Counted from the first letter of the stretch, positions 38,436 through 50,643 are shown. The stretch is 64,000 nucleotides of DNA from Bacteroidota bacterium (GCA_016721305.1 JADKIH010000004.1:248001-312000); one strand, 5' to 3'. The notes: a model not told the origin generated them from the letters alone. Program-made: numbers and translations.

Positions 38436-38816
38436 ATGAAAACGCCAAGAGTGTTAATTACAGAAGAAGCATCACGATACGTTGAGATATTAAAAATAGC
38501 TCATGGTGAATTGATGTTTCATCAAAGCGGCGGCTGTTGTGACGGCTCTTCGCCCATGTGTTTTCAAAAAGGAGATTTCAAAGTTGGCAGCAGTGATATC
38601 CGCCTGGGCATCGTCGATGGTTGCGAGTTCTGGATGGGAAAAGAACAATATGAGTATTGGAAACACACTCAATTAACAGTTGATGTCGTAAAAGGAAGAG
38701 GCTCCAGTTTCTCTTTGGAAATTCCGTTAGGAGTTCGATTTGTGGTTCATTCGAGATTGTTTGCAGAGGATGAGCTTAACAATCTCGATGACGTAGTTGA
38801 AGGCGAAACAAATTGA
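38436..38816 (+). CDS. DUF779 domain protein
   Basis: The 126-aa protein is a single DUF779 domain. It has RVLITEEASRYVEILK, the cysteine motif HQSGGCCDGSSPMCF near residue 32, VDGCEFWMGKEQYEYWKHTQL, and GRGSSFSLEIPLGVRFVV. DUF779 proteins commonly sit beside acetaldehyde-type aldehyde dehydrogenases; their biochemical role is not established. The cysteine cluster suggests metal or thiol chemistry. ATG 38436 is preferred over a start four codons upstream. Confidence 0.88.
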   Translation: MKTPRVLITEEASRYVEILKIAHGELMFHQSGGCCDGSSPMCFQKGDFKVGSSDIRLGIVDGCEFWMGKEQYEYWKHTQLTVDVVKGRGSSFSLEIPLGVRFVVHSRLFAEDELNNLDDVVEGETN

Positions 38817-38839
38817 AGGAGCGCACTTCCACTTTATTG

Positions 38840-38914
38840 TGGAGCATATCGGAGTCGAACCGCTGACCTTCCCGTCTGACGACGGGACGCTCTAGCCAGC
38901 TGAGCTAATGCCCC
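38840..38914 (-). tRNA. tRNA with atypical anticodon loop, isotype uncertain (GUC?)
   Basis: The minus strand reads GGGGCATTAGCTCAGCTGG at the 5' end (acceptor and D arm). A T arm, GGTTCGACTCC, and acceptor ATGCTCC with discriminator A follow. Between them CCCGT and ACGGG enclose only CGTCAG, or CCCG/CGGG enclose eight bases. There is no seven-base loop with U33, so the anticodon is not firm. Restoring one T gives GTC (Asp), but discriminator A is unusual for Asp. The T stem also has one mismatch. Confidence 0.7.
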
Positions 38915-38938
38915 AATTTTTTTTTACAACATCACTCA

Positions 38939-38990
38939 CCGCTGACCTTCCCGTCTGATGACGGGACGCTCTAGCCAGCTGAGCTAATGC
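38939..38990 (-). pseudogene. Partial second copy of the same tRNA
   Basis: 52 bases repeat 38860-38911 with one change, so that the central GTC becomes ATC. The D arm and anticodon arm are present. The 3' half (T arm and acceptor) and the first acceptor bases are missing. It looks like a tandem duplicate that lost about a third of its length. Confidence 0.7.
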
Positions 38991-39108
38991 AATTTTTTTA
39001 ATGCCCAATTCTTCAAAAAATTGGACTGCAAAGGAAATAATTTAACGCTAATCAGGAACTGATTTCTCTACTTTTTCAGTATCATTGCTACACAAAAATC
39101 AAAGCGCA

Positions 39109-40920
39109 ATGAAAGTCAATTCTTTAAAGGTTGCGGGAGTACTTCTTCCCGTTATTTGTTTCTGTCTGTACTCTTTTTTGGATGAGAGAGGTGTACACCG
39201 AAAAGAGGTTCAGATATTTCTTGAAGATTATAATCATAAGTATCGCGAATTATATACCGCCAGCAGTGAAGGACAATGGTTGATGAATACTCACATTGTT
39301 GAAGGTGATACGATGAATTCGTACAAGGCCGGACTAACAGATCAGGCGATGGCAAAATTTACTGGTAGTAAATACAATGTCGAAAAGGCCACAAACTATT
39401 TGAAGTGGGAGAAAGATTTGTATGATGTGCAGGTACGCCAGTTGCGAAAGATATTATATCTGGCTGCCGGAAATCCGGAAGTTGCTGAGAAGGATGTAGC
39501 TGCTTTAATCAAAGCCGGAAATGCTCAAACTGAAAAACTGTACGGATACAAATTCATGCTCGAGGGCAAAGAAATTACTCCGAATGATGTGGATTCTCTG
39601 CTTGGAAGTGTTACTGATACTGCTATGCGTCGCAAAGTATGGGAAAGCAGTAAAGGCGTTGGTAAGGAATTAAAAGACGGATTGATCAACTTGCGCGACT
39701 TAAGAAATAAAGTTGTTCAAGGACTGGGTTATCACGATTACTTCAGCTATCAGGTTTCGGATTACGGAATGACGAATGAAGAGATGATGGCAATGTTGAA
39801 GAAATTCAACAAAGAACTTTTCCCATTGTATCGTGAACTTCACACATACATGCGCTATGAACTGGCAAAGAAATACCATGTGAAACAAGTTCCGGAATAT
39901 ATTCCTGCACAATGGTTGAGTAATCGTTGGGGACAGGATTGGAGCGAGATGGTAACTGTACAAGGTTTGGATCTCGACAGCGCTCTGAAAAATAAAGATG
40001 CTGAATGGATCGCGCATCAGGGTGAGAAGTTTTACGTTTCATTGGGCTTCCCTGCTTTACCGAATACGTTTTGGGAAAAATCGAGTCTTTATCCGGTGGG
40101 TAAATCAGCCGGCTATAAAAAGAATACACACGCATCGGCATGGCATATGGATTTGGAAAAAGATGTTCGCTCTTTGATGAGCGTTACTCCAACTGCAGAA
40201 TGGTATGAAACAGTTCACCATGAATACGGCCATATCTACTATTACTTGTCGTATAGCAATCCACAAGTTCCTTTTCTACTTCGTGAAGGAGCGAATCGTG
40301 CATATCACGAAGCATTGGGAAGTATGATGGGATTGGCAGCGATGCAAAAACCGTTTGCTGCCGGTTTGGGATTGGTTGATCCGAATGCGAAGACGGATGA
40401 TATGAAACAATTGTTAAAAGATGCGATGAATTATGTCGTATTCATCCCTTGGAGCACGGGTACAATGAGTGTTTTTGAACACGATCTGTATACGAATAAT
40501 TTACCACCTGCAGAATGGAATAAAAGATGGTGGGAAATTGTAAAAGAATATCAGGGTATTGTGCCTCCGGGCGATCGCTCTGAGTCTTATTGCGACGCTG
40601 CAACCAAAACACATATCAATGATGATGCAGCACAGTATTACGATTATGCAATCTCGTTCATTCTATTGTTCCAGATTCACGATCACATCTCGAAGAATAT
40701 CTTGCATCAGGATGTTCATGCGACAAATTACTTCGGGCATAAAGAAGTCGGTGATTTTATTCAGGATATCATGCGTCCGGGTAGTAGTGCCGACTGGAGA
40801 AAGCTGCTTAAGGACAAAACAGGTGAGGAGCTGAGTGCTCGTGCTATGCTCGATTACTTCCAACCTTTAATGGCGTGGTTGCAGAAAGAAAATAAAGGAA
40901 GAAAGTATACGATCACTTAA
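39109..40920 (+). CDS. M2-family metallopeptidase (peptidyl-dipeptidase A/ACE-like)
   Basis: The 603-aa zinc peptidase has a hydrophobic N-terminus (VAGVLLPVICFCLYSFL), probably a signal or anchor. The zinc site HHEYGH lies near residue 366, and the downstream glutamate ligand is in GANRAYHEALGSMMGL, with the usual 20-odd residue spacing. Other family blocks are KEITPNDVDSLLGSV, FIPWSTGTMSVFEHDLY and MRPGSSADWRKLLKDKTGEELSARAMLDYF. It should release C-terminal dipeptides in the periplasm. ATG 39109 opens the hydrophobic segment. Confidence 0.92.
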   Translation: MKVNSLKVAGVLLPVICFCLYSFLDERGVHRKEVQIFLEDYNHKYRELYTASSEGQWLMNTHIVEGDTMNSYKAGLTDQAMAKFTGSKYNVEKATNYLKWEKDLYDVQVRQLRKILYLAAGNPEVAEKDVAALIKAGNAQTEKLYGYKFMLEGKEITPNDVDSLLGSVTDTAMRRKVWESSKGVGKELKDGLINLRDLRNKVVQGLGYHDYFSYQVSDYGMTNEEMMAMLKKFNKELFPLYRELHTYMRYELAKKYHVKQVPEYIPAQWLSNRWGQDWSEMVTVQGLDLDSALKNKDAEWIAHQGEKFYVSLGFPALPNTFWEKSSLYPVGKSAGYKKNTHASAWHMDLEKDVRSLMSVTPTAEWYETVHHEYGHIYYYLSYSNPQVPFLLREGANRAYHEALGSMMGLAAMQKPFAAGLGLVDPNAKTDDMKQLLKDAMNYVVFIPWSTGTMSVFEHDLYTNNLPPAEWNKRWWEIVKEYQGIVPPGDRSESYCDAATKTHINDDAAQYYDYAISFILLFQIHDHISKNILHQDVHATNYFGHKEVGDFIQDIMRPGSSADWRKLLKDKTGEELSARAMLDYFQPLMAWLQKENKGRKYTIT

Positions 40921-40931
40921 CCTAAGTGATT

Positions 40932-41002
40932 CGGTATTGAAGATTGAATATTGAAGATTGAATATTGATTCCGGTCAGAGCAATTTGGCCGGGATTTTTT
41001 TT
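40932..41002 (+). terminator. ATTGAAG/ATTGAAT heptamers followed by a terminator
   Basis: Four 7-bp units (ATTGAAG, ATTGAAT alternating, about 40936-40966) run into a hairpin: ATTCCGGTC (40968-40976) pairs with GGCCGGGAT (40987-40995), followed by eight Ts. It ends the peptidase transcript. Confidence 0.75.
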
Positions 41003-41382
41003 GTCTCGTCATGGCGTTTTCTGCCCTCAAAATGACGTCCGGGATTGAGGTTTAAGGCAATTTTTTGAAAAAAAGTTTCCAACAGCCTAGTTTTCAAGGT
41101 ACTCAACGAGAAAAGTATCATACATACCCCTTTATGGTGAAAGGAAGCCGGAAACCTGTTTTTTAGCAGATTTTTCCTCTTTTTTTGACGGTTCAGAAGC
41201 TCTGAAACCCGCGTCTGATCTGGCTTTTAGGGCATTTTCTTTTTTTACCATTGTTAATATGTTGTTTGCCAAATTCTGAGGGGTAAATGAATTTTTTAGA
41301 CTAATTTTGGGGCTGAACCCTGTAATTATTCGTTTATTCTTTATTACCACCACCATTAGATCCACCACATCTACACACACAC
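41003..41382. other. Gene-free spacer before the giant T9SS gene
   Basis: 380 bases without a convincing gene. A possible promoter for the downstream gene is TAATTTTG at about 41300-41307. A CA-rich stretch (CACATCTACACACACAC) precedes the ATG at 41383. A minus-strand frame here has no homology and is rejected. Confidence 0.5.
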
Positions 41383-44300
41383 ATGAACCCATTTTTCAAA
41401 AAACTCCTTACAGCAGTCCTGCTGTTTTTATGTATTGGAGTGAATTTAAAAGCACAAGTATTACTCAATGAAGTCTGCTCATCTAACGTCACGGGTATAC
41501 AAAATTCGAATGGCGATTACGACGACTGGATTGAAATATACAATCCAAACGGATCGGCAATTGATTTGGCAGGCTATGGCTTGTCTGATGATCCTGTATT
41601 TCCATACAAGTTCATATTCCCAAGTTACTCGTTAGGTTCCGGAAAGCGATTAGTAATCTTTGCAGCCGATGTAAATAATACATCGATTGCCAATCATTAT
41701 GAAATGGCAGTGAATGCATCTTCTACGTGGAAGTACAAAGCGGGAAGTGCAGCTCTTGATACAAATTGGAGAAATCTATCTTTCAACGACGCATCCTGGT
41801 CATCGGGTACGGGCGGTATTGGGAATGGTGATGGCGACGACGGCACAACAATTCCTGCTACCGTTTCTGTCATGATGCGCAAAAGTTTTACGATTCCGGA
41901 TACTTCACAAATCTTGAAAGGAATATTCATGATGGATTATGACGATGGATTTGTAGCCTACTTAAACGGAGTTGAAATTGCCCGTGCTAATATTTCTTCT
42001 TCAGGTCGTCCGACATGGAATACACTTGCGAATTCTGCACATGAAGCAACTGTGTATGCCGGCGGAGTGAGAGACTCATTTTTATTGATCCGGCATTCCT
42101 GAAATCTATTCTTGTGCAAGGAACAAATGTGTTGACAGTAGAAACTCACGATGTTGCTTCGAGTTCGACTGACATGACATCAAATCCGTTTCTCTTCTTT
42201 GGAATGAAGAACTCCGGAATGACATTCTCTGCGACACCTTCATGGTTTGTTGCACCGGCCGTTGAGTACTTCAGTGCAGGCTTTAAATTGGCTAAAAGCG
42301 GTGATGCGGTTTACCTTACTTTACCGAGTGGTATTACCGGTGACTTCCTTACTGTTCCTTCACTAGAGAACGACGATTCATACGGACGCAAACCGGATGG
42401 CGGGTCTAACTGGTGTTATTTTGATACACCAACTCCGGGAAATACGAACAACTCATCTACATGTTACAATGGGTATGCATCCATTCCGATTTTCTCAAAA
42501 GTTTCGGGCTTCTACACAAGCAGCCAAAGCATGACTATTACGACGGTGACTCCCGGAGGAACCGTACGTTATACAACCAATGGCGATGTTCCGTTAGCTT
42601 CTGATCCTGCTGCAACTGGAACGATAAATGTTTCAACCACAAAAACAATTCGTGCAAGAGTTTTTGCCAGCGGATATTTACCAAGTCCGGTAATAACCAA
42701 TTCGTATTTTATCAATTTGAATACTCATCTTCCTGTATTCTCCATCACTACAGATTCATTGAATCTGTGGGATTATAATACCGGAATTTATGTAATGGGT
42801 CCCGGTGCATCCAGTGCATCACCATACAAGGGTGCAAATTTCTGGATGGATTGGGAGAAGCCTGCGAGCATCGAAGTTTTTGATAAATCGAAAAACCAGG
42901 TTATTAAATTTGATGCTGACATCAAGATTTACGGAAATTATTCACGCGCCAAACCGCAGAAGAGTATGGAAATAAAACTTTCCACTCATTACGGTACCAG
43001 CAGTGTGAATTATCCGTTCTGGACAGACAAGCCATACATCACAAACACCGATGATATTGTTTTACGAAATGCAGGTACCGATTGGAACACTGTCCATTTC
43101 AGAGATGCATTCATGGAACGAGTGATGAAGCATACGCATTCCGGCTACATCGGTGCTGAACCGGCTATGATGATGCTTAACGGTGCTTATTGGGGTGTCT
43201 TCACCATCCACGAAAATCACGATGAGAACTGGATGAATTATGAGTATGGTCTGAAGCGATCAGAAATTGATTATCTGAGAGAAGGTGGAAGTACGATGGA
43301 AGTGAAGGAGGGAAGCGATCAGTCGTTTTGGGAAATGTATAATTATGCTACATCTCAGACAGCGACAACACAAGCGTACTATGATTACATGAATTCAGTT
43401 CTTGATCTGGAGAATTATGCAGATTACTTTATTGCTGAAACATATTATAACAATGGCGACTGGATCGGTGATTGGACAAATAATATTAAAATCTGGCGAC
43501 CATCGGCTCCCGGAGGAAAATGGCATTACCTGTTATACGATACAGATTTCGGTTGCGGTTATTCAGGAAGTGTAAACGATAATCGTTTAGCCATTGCCCG
43601 TAATCCGGCAGCTTTCAGCTACTCATCGGAGATGTTTGATAAAATGTTGACGAATCCGACATTCAAACGTTATTTTATCAATCGGTATGCAGATTTAATT
43701 AATACAAATTACCTGCCTTCGAATATGACAGCGGTAATGCAGCAGTTCCGTGACTCCATGAGTTACGATATGACGGCACATTTTGCTAAATGGGGAAGTA
43801 ATACAACGACTTGGCAGAACAATATTAATTCAATGATGAGCTTCTGTAATTCACGCCCTACAATTATGCGTGATTTCATCAGGACACAATTTGGTTTAAC
43901 AGCGAAAGTAACGTTGACGTTGAACGTTTCTCCTGCCGGTGCAGGACGAATTGAAATCAGTACGATTACTCCGACAACATACCCATGGTCGGGTGTTTAT
44001 TTCAACGGAAACCCGGTTACAATTACTGCCATTCCAAATCCGGGATATTCATTCGATCACTTCCGTTCTAACGTAGTTATCAATTCAAATAATTTTAATC
44101 AATCCGTTACCTATAATTTTACAGCTAACGATGCAATCACAGCCTACTTCACAGGCTCTTCTGCACCTGCTGAGTTAACGGTAAGCGAGTTGAATTATAA
44201 TTCGGATGCACTTTATGATGCCGGTGACTGGGTCGAATTGCACAATTACGGAACACATGCTTTGGATATTTCCGGTTGGCGTATCAGCGACGAAGCAGAC

Positions 44301-47300
44301 AATCATACTTTCTATTTCCCAACAGGAACTGTCATTGCCGCTAATGGTTATCTGGTCATTTCAGAAGACACAGCAAAATTTAACTCATTCCTTTGTAAAT
44401 AACATGATCGGTCAGCTCGGTTTCAATTTTGGAAACGGAGGTGATATGGTTCGGATATTTGATGCTGACGATAATTTATACTTGTCATTTACTTATCAGG
44501 ATTTGACACCATGGCCGGCAGAAGCTGACGGTCTTGGTTATACATGTGAGTTATTAAGCCAGGCAGGAGATTTGAACGACGGGTCTAATTGGTTTGCCGG
44601 ATGTTTAGGCGGATCACCAGGACGTGCTTATAGTGCGGCTCTTTCTACACCGGTTTCAATTTCAGGTAACTCAACGTTTTGTTCAGGAAACTCTTCCGTT
44701 TTGTCGGCAACCAACGTAATGGGTTATTCATATCAGTGGAAGCGAAATAATGCAAACATTGCCGGAGCTAATTCACCGACATATACTGCGACTCTTGCCG
44801 GTACGTACACTGTTTCGGTAGCTTATCAGGGTTGTTCTGTTATCACTTCACCTTTTGTAGTTTCAACAGTTACTACCTCACCTTCTCCTGTTACAACCGG
44901 CGCTTCTAATTGCGGTGATGCTTCTTTGACTTTAACGGCAACAGCAACTGATTCAATTTTCTGGTTCGATGCTCCGAATGGAAATTTACTGGGTACAGGA
45001 AGTTCATTCACTACACCGCTCATTCATAATACCACAACTTATTATGCAAGAGCAAGTGCAAATTGCCCAAGTGCTTATGTTCCGACTGTAGCATCTATTC
45101 TTTCACAGGCCGCAATTCCTGTTGCAAGTGATGTGAGTCGTTGTGGTCCGGGTGCAGTTACACTTACTGCAACTGACACAGCCACTATTCATTGGTATAA
45201 TGCTCCATCGGGTGGTGGATTGTTGCAGACGGGTTCTTCGTTTACAACAAATATTATTAATAACGATACAGTATTCTACGTTGAGGCAGGCAATGCTTGT
45301 CCGAGCCAGCGTGTGGAAGTTCACGTTACCATTACTACTACAACAGATCCGGTTGCAAGCGATAATCACCGTTGCGGAAGCGGAACGCTTACTCTTTCGG
45401 CTACTGCTACTGATCCGGTTTACTGGTTTACTTCTCAGTACGGTGGAAGTTCTATCGGAACAGGTTACAACTGGGTTACTCCTTCGCTCGCCGCAACAGA
45501 TACTTTCTGGGTGGAAGCCAATGGTGGTTGTCCTAGTCAGCGTGTTCCCGCTATAGCGATTATTGATCCTATTCCTGCTGCACCTGTTGCTGCCGATTCT
45601 ACTATTTGCGGTTCGGGCAGTATTACGCTTACTGCAGTTTCTCCTGAACAGATTTATTGGTATTCTGCTGCATTCGGAGGTACGCTTTTATATACGGGAA
45701 CATCCTTCACAACTCCGGTGCTTTCGGTTTCAACTACGTACTATGCTGAAGCAGGATACTCTTGTCGTTCAGCCCGTGTAGCCGTTCATGCCTATGTTAC
45801 ACCGATTCCTACACCACCTTCAACTACCGGTGCTGCGCGATGCGGTTCAGGAACAGTCACCTTGCAAGGCGCTTCTCCTGATCTCATCAACTGGTACGAT
45901 GCGCTAACAGGTGGAAGTTTAGTGGCAAGTGGCGATGTTTGGACAACACCGGTGTTGACGATTACAACAAAATATTACGCAGAAGCAGGAGCTACTTGTC
46001 GTAGCACAAGTCGTACAATGACAACGGCAACGATTAATCCGTTCCCTGACGCTCCTGTAACAAACGATGTTTCGCGTTGCGGTGTAGGTACCATTACATT
46101 GAGTGCATCTTCTCCTGAAAATATTTTCTGGTATTCTGCTCCGTCGGGAGGATCGATTCTTTCTCTGGGAAGTACGTATACCACACCTTCATTGTCTAGC
46201 ACAACAACTTATTATGTTGAAGCCGGAACACAGTGTATCAGTAATCGTATTCCTGTGCAGGCTATTATTACTTCAACTCCACCTGATCCGATTGTAACCG
46301 ATGGTACGCGTTGCGGACCCGGAACGGTTGACTTGAATGCAAACTCAGCTGTGCAGGTAAATTGGTACACCTCTGCAAGTGGTGGAACAGCAATTGGAAC
46401 AGGTCTCACATTTACTACTCCTTCTATTAGTGCAACGACAACTTACTATGCCGACGCAGGTAGCGGTTGTAACAGTAATCGTGTTGCCGTACAGGCTCAG
46501 GTTAACCCGCAGCCATCGGCTCCGGCTACTTCGAATGTGAGTCGTTGCGGAAACGGTACTCTGAATTTAACTGCCAGCTCTCCTGAAACAATTTACTGGT
46601 ACGATGCAAGTTCAGGCGGAAACTTAATAGGCACGGGAAGCTCATTCACTACGCCATCACTTTCGACTACGACAACTTATTATGTTGAGGCAGGAGATTT
46701 ATGCCGAAGTGTTCGTGTTGCGGTTGATGCCATAGTCAATCCAATCTCTGCCGATCCGGTTGCGCCTGATCAGTCACGTTGCGGAGCGGGAAGTGTTAGC
46801 TTACAGGCTACATCAAGCGATGTGGTAAAATGGTACGCTTCGGCTTCCGGTGGCTCTCCTTTATTCACAGGATTGGTTTACCAAACGCCATCTATTTCTT
46901 CAACTACTACTTATTATGCTCAGGCGGGTTCAACTTGTTTGAGTGCTCGTGTGCCGGTACAGGCGATTATCAATTCAATACCATCTGCACCAACAGCAAA
47001 CAATGTTTCTCGCTGCGGAACAGGAGTCATTACATTAAATGCATCTTCTCCTGAAACTATCTATTGGTACAATGCTGCTTCGGGTGGAACGTTGCTCACG
47101 ACGGGTTCTACTTATACAACTCCATTATTATCTGCGTCAACAACTTATTATGTTGAAGCAGGAAATAATTGTCATAGCAATCGTATCTCTGTTCAGGCCA
47201 TCATCAATCAGCAAGCAGCTGATCCGGTTGTGACTGACGGTGTGCGTTGCGGTCCGGGAACGGTAAGTTTAAGTGCTGTTGCGTCATCAACCGTTTATTG

Positions 47301-50300
47301 GTTTACAAGCTCAAGCGGTGGTACTGCAATTGCGAATGGTGCGAACTTCACCACTCCTGTCATTAGTGCTTCGACAACTTATTATGCTGAAGCAGGCACA
47401 GGTTGCCCAAGTAATCGTCTTCCTGTCGAAGCCGTTGTCAGCGTTGCTCCGGATCCTCCGGTGGCTGCCGATGTAGCTCGTTGCGGAAGCGGTAATGTTA
47501 CTCTGAATGCTACTTCAACTGAACAAGTATACTGGTACAGTGCAGCAGTAGGAGGTACGCTCTTATTTACAGGAAGCAGTTACACGACTCCGACTATTTT
47601 AGCTACGACAACATATTACGCAGAAGCGGGCGATAATTGCCGCAGTTCACGTGTACCTGTGCAAGCTATCATCAATACTATTCCTGTCGCACCTACTGCA
47701 ACAAATGGTAGTCGTTGCGGAACAGGAAGCGTTGTGCTTGGTGCAACTTCGGTTGGAAGTGTCAATTGGTATGATGCAAGTACAGCAGGTAATTTCCTGG
47801 GTACAGGAGCGTCTTATACTACTCCTTCAATTTCTGCTACTACCACATATTACGCAGAGACATCAAGCAACGGTTGTTTAAGTTCTCGTTCTGCTGTTCA
47901 AGCAATCGTAAATGCAATTCCTGCACCGCCAACAGCAAGCGACGTTTCTCGTTGCGGACCGGGAACGGTAGTTCTTACAGCAACTGCACCTCAACAAATA
48001 TTCTGGTACGATGCTGCTGTCGCAGGAACTTTACTGTCAAATACTTCATCGTTTACAACACCTTCGCTTACGGTTAGTACAACTTATTATGTAGAAACCG
48101 GAACTGTTTGTCATAGCTCACGAATTCCGGTTCAGGCTCTTATTACTGTCGCTCCGGGTACTCCAACAGTAACCGACGGATCACGTTGTGGAACCGGAAC
48201 TGTCGTGCTCGCTGCTTCTTCAGCTTCGGCGGTTAACTGGTACACTGCTGCTACGGGTGGTTCGGCCGTATTTACAGGCTATTCTTATACAACACCATCC
48301 ATTAGTGCATCAACAACATATTATGCTGATGCAGGAACAGGTTGTAATAGTGCTCGTGTTCCTGTACAAGCAGTAGTGAATGCAGTTCCCGCAGCTCCTG
48401 TTGCAAACAGCGCTTCGGTTTGTTTGACAGGTTCTGTAACTCTCACTGCTACGGCAAGTGAAACAATTTACTGGTACGATGCTGCATCGGGTGGAAATCT
48501 TCTCGGTAGCGGTACAAGTTATACTACTCCGATTCTTCTCGCTTCAACTACGTATTATGTTGAGTGCGGAAACCTTTGTCGTAGCCAGCGTGTTGCTGTG
48601 CAGGCAATCGTTACTGCACCACCTGCACCGCCTTCCGTAACCGATGGAAGTCGTTGCGGAACAGGAACAGTTACATTATCTGCTACTGCTTCTACAACGG
48701 TAAACTGGTATGCTGCCGCAATCGGCGGATCTGCCATTTCATCGGGTAATACATTTACCACTCCTGTTATTTCAAGCTCTACTGTTTATTATGCGGATGC
48801 AGGATTAGGTTGTAACAGTGCACGTGTTGCCGTAAATGCAATCGTAAACAGTTCGCCGGCCGACCCTACAGTTTCCGGTGATGCTCGTTGTGGTTCAGGA
48901 TCATTGAACTTAAGTGCTAGTTCTCCTGAGACATTGAAGTGGTATGATTTACCTTCAGGTGGTACGCTCTTATTCACAGGTGCTAATTTTGCAACTCCAA
49001 CTATTAGCGTTACGACTGATTTCTATGTCGAAGCTGTAAATGCATTTACATGCAGTTCGGCACGAATTCCGGTTACGGCTACCATCAATGCTATTCCGGC
49101 TGCTCCGGTAGCAAACGATGTATCGCGTTGTAATCCGGGTGCCGTTACTCTCAATGCAAGTTCACCACAACAAATTTTCTGGTACGATGCTCCGGTAGGC
49201 GGAAATATTCTTGCTACAACAGCATCATATACTACACCGGCAATATCTGTTACAACACCATATTATGTTGCAACGGGCGATATTTGTTTAAGTCCTCGAA
49301 TTCAGGTTTACGCAGTGATTACTGATCCGCCTGATGCTCCGGTATTGACGGATAATTATCATTGCGGACCGGGATCAGTGTCTCTCACTGCAACGGCTTC
49401 ATCACAGGTGAACTGGTATGATGCAGCTACCGGTGGTAGTTTACTCGGAACAGGATTTACATTCAATACTCCTGTGATCTCATCTACAACTGTATTTTAT
49501 GCCGATGCCGGCTTAGGTTGCAATAGCGCTCGTGTTCCGGTTAATGCTGTCATTAATTCTTTACCGGCTTCTCCAACGGCATCGAACGTTGTTAATTGCG
49601 GACCGGGAACAGTGACTCTTACGGCTTCTTCACCTGATCCTTTATATTGGTACGATGCACCAACAGGTGGAAATCTCTTAGGTACAGGATCAACATTTAC
49701 AACTCCTGTCATCTCAAATGCAACAACGTATTATGTGGAAGCAGGTGATATCTGCCGAAGCAACCGTATCGCTGTTGATGCGCTCATTCTCGCTTTTTCT
49801 GAAATTGCTTCGCTTACTGAAGATGAAGCTTGCGCAAGCGGAAGCATGACGCTCAGGGCAATTTCTAATGATCCGATTAAGTGGTACGATCAAATAGGAG
49901 GTACTGTAGTAGCTTCAGGTGCGATATTTACTACGCCGGTTCTCACGACTACAACAACATACTACGCCGTTGCCGGAACAGTTTGTCCGGGTACACCTGT
50001 TGCCATTACCGCTACGGTGAATCCTCTTCCTGTCGTTAGTCTCGGACCGGATACATTATTTGCTATCATTGGATCAACTGCTCAACTCGATGCAGGATCG
50101 GGCTTCAGCAATATCTCTGGTCAACTTCCGAAACAACTCAAACAATTGATGTGACGACTGATGGTAGTTATGAGGTTACCGTAACTGACAGTAATGGTTG
50201 TCAGGGATCAGACCAAATCTTTGTATCATTCATCGTTACAACAGGCGATCCGATTGCTACTCCTTCTTTGACTCTCTTCCCGAATCCAACGCATGAGAAA

Positions 50301-50510
50301 ATTACATTGTCACTCATCAACTACTCGGGAACAAAAGCTTCTGTTCAATTGATAAGCCTGGACGGAAAAATTATTCTGAGTAATATCATCCGAGCAAATG
50401 CAAGCGGAATGACTGAAACAATTAATATGTCAGATTACGCAGCAGGAGTTTACTATCTGAGAATTCAGACGGAAGGATGGAGTAGGGTGGAGAAGATTGT
50501 TAAAGAGTAA
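41383..50510 (+). CDS. Giant CotH-kinase, lamin-tail and Ig-repeat T9SS surface protein (three frameshifts)
   Basis: About 3,042 aa after correction. In order: signal peptide (1-24), lamin-tail domain (LLNEVCSSNVTG, DDWIEIYNPNG), a beta-sandwich insert, and a chitobiase-like segment (GGTVRYTTNGDVP). Next come a CotH-kinase domain (KIYGNYSRAKPQKSMEIKL, HFRDAFMERV, WHYLLYDTDFG), a lipid/InlB-like repeat, a second lamin-tail domain (TVSELNYNSDALYDAGDWVEL) and one Ig domain. Then follow 22 Ig-like repeats, a PKD-like segment and a T9SS type A domain (LTLFPNPTHEKITLSL, AAGVYYLRI). Frame breaks near 42086 and 50113 (one missing base each) and near 44390 (one extra base). It is secreted and probably adhesive; CotH domains phosphorylate proteins, but activity here is unproven. 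Confidence 0.88.
44887..50037 (+). repeat. 22 tandem Ig-like modules (about 234 bp each) with two-module periodicity
   Basis: Each module of about 78 residues has RCG-x-G near its start, a central WY-x-A-x-x-GG, TTP-x-(I/L)S-x-x-TTYY, then AG-x-x-C-x-S-x-R. The two cysteines per module could form a disulfide. From about module 6 the modules alternate between type B (SSPE-x-IYWY, YYVEAG-x-x-CRS) and type A (VNWY, GGTAI, YYADAGxGCNS), so the true period is about 470 bp. Confidence 0.92.
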
Positions 50511-50548
50511 ATTAGGAATTCAAAATTCAGAATTATGAATTCTGAAAA

Positions 50549-50603
50549 AATTGAAAGCATAAAAAAAGCGAAGAATTCCTTCGCTTTTTTTATGCTTTCA
50601 ATT
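50549..50603. terminator. 25-bp bidirectional terminator hairpin
   Basis: The left arm 50549-50573 contains TTGAAAGCAT, seven As and GCGAAG. It is fully complementary to 50579-50603, giving T runs on both strands between convergent genes. It is embedded in AATTCAGAATT-type A/T repeats (50512-50548 and 50603-50645). Confidence 0.9.
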
Positions 50604-50643
50604 CTAAATTTTCAATTCTAAAATTTGAATTCAGAATTCAAAA

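Noticed and set aside
41132..41392. Minus-strand 86-aa frame upstream of the giant gene
   Set aside because: Low-complexity K/S-rich product with no domain, overlapping the giant gene's start and probable promoter.
44826..49712. Many alternate-frame ORFs inside the Ig-repeat region
   Set aside because: They recur at the module period and mirror the main frame; shadows of the repetitive coding sequence.
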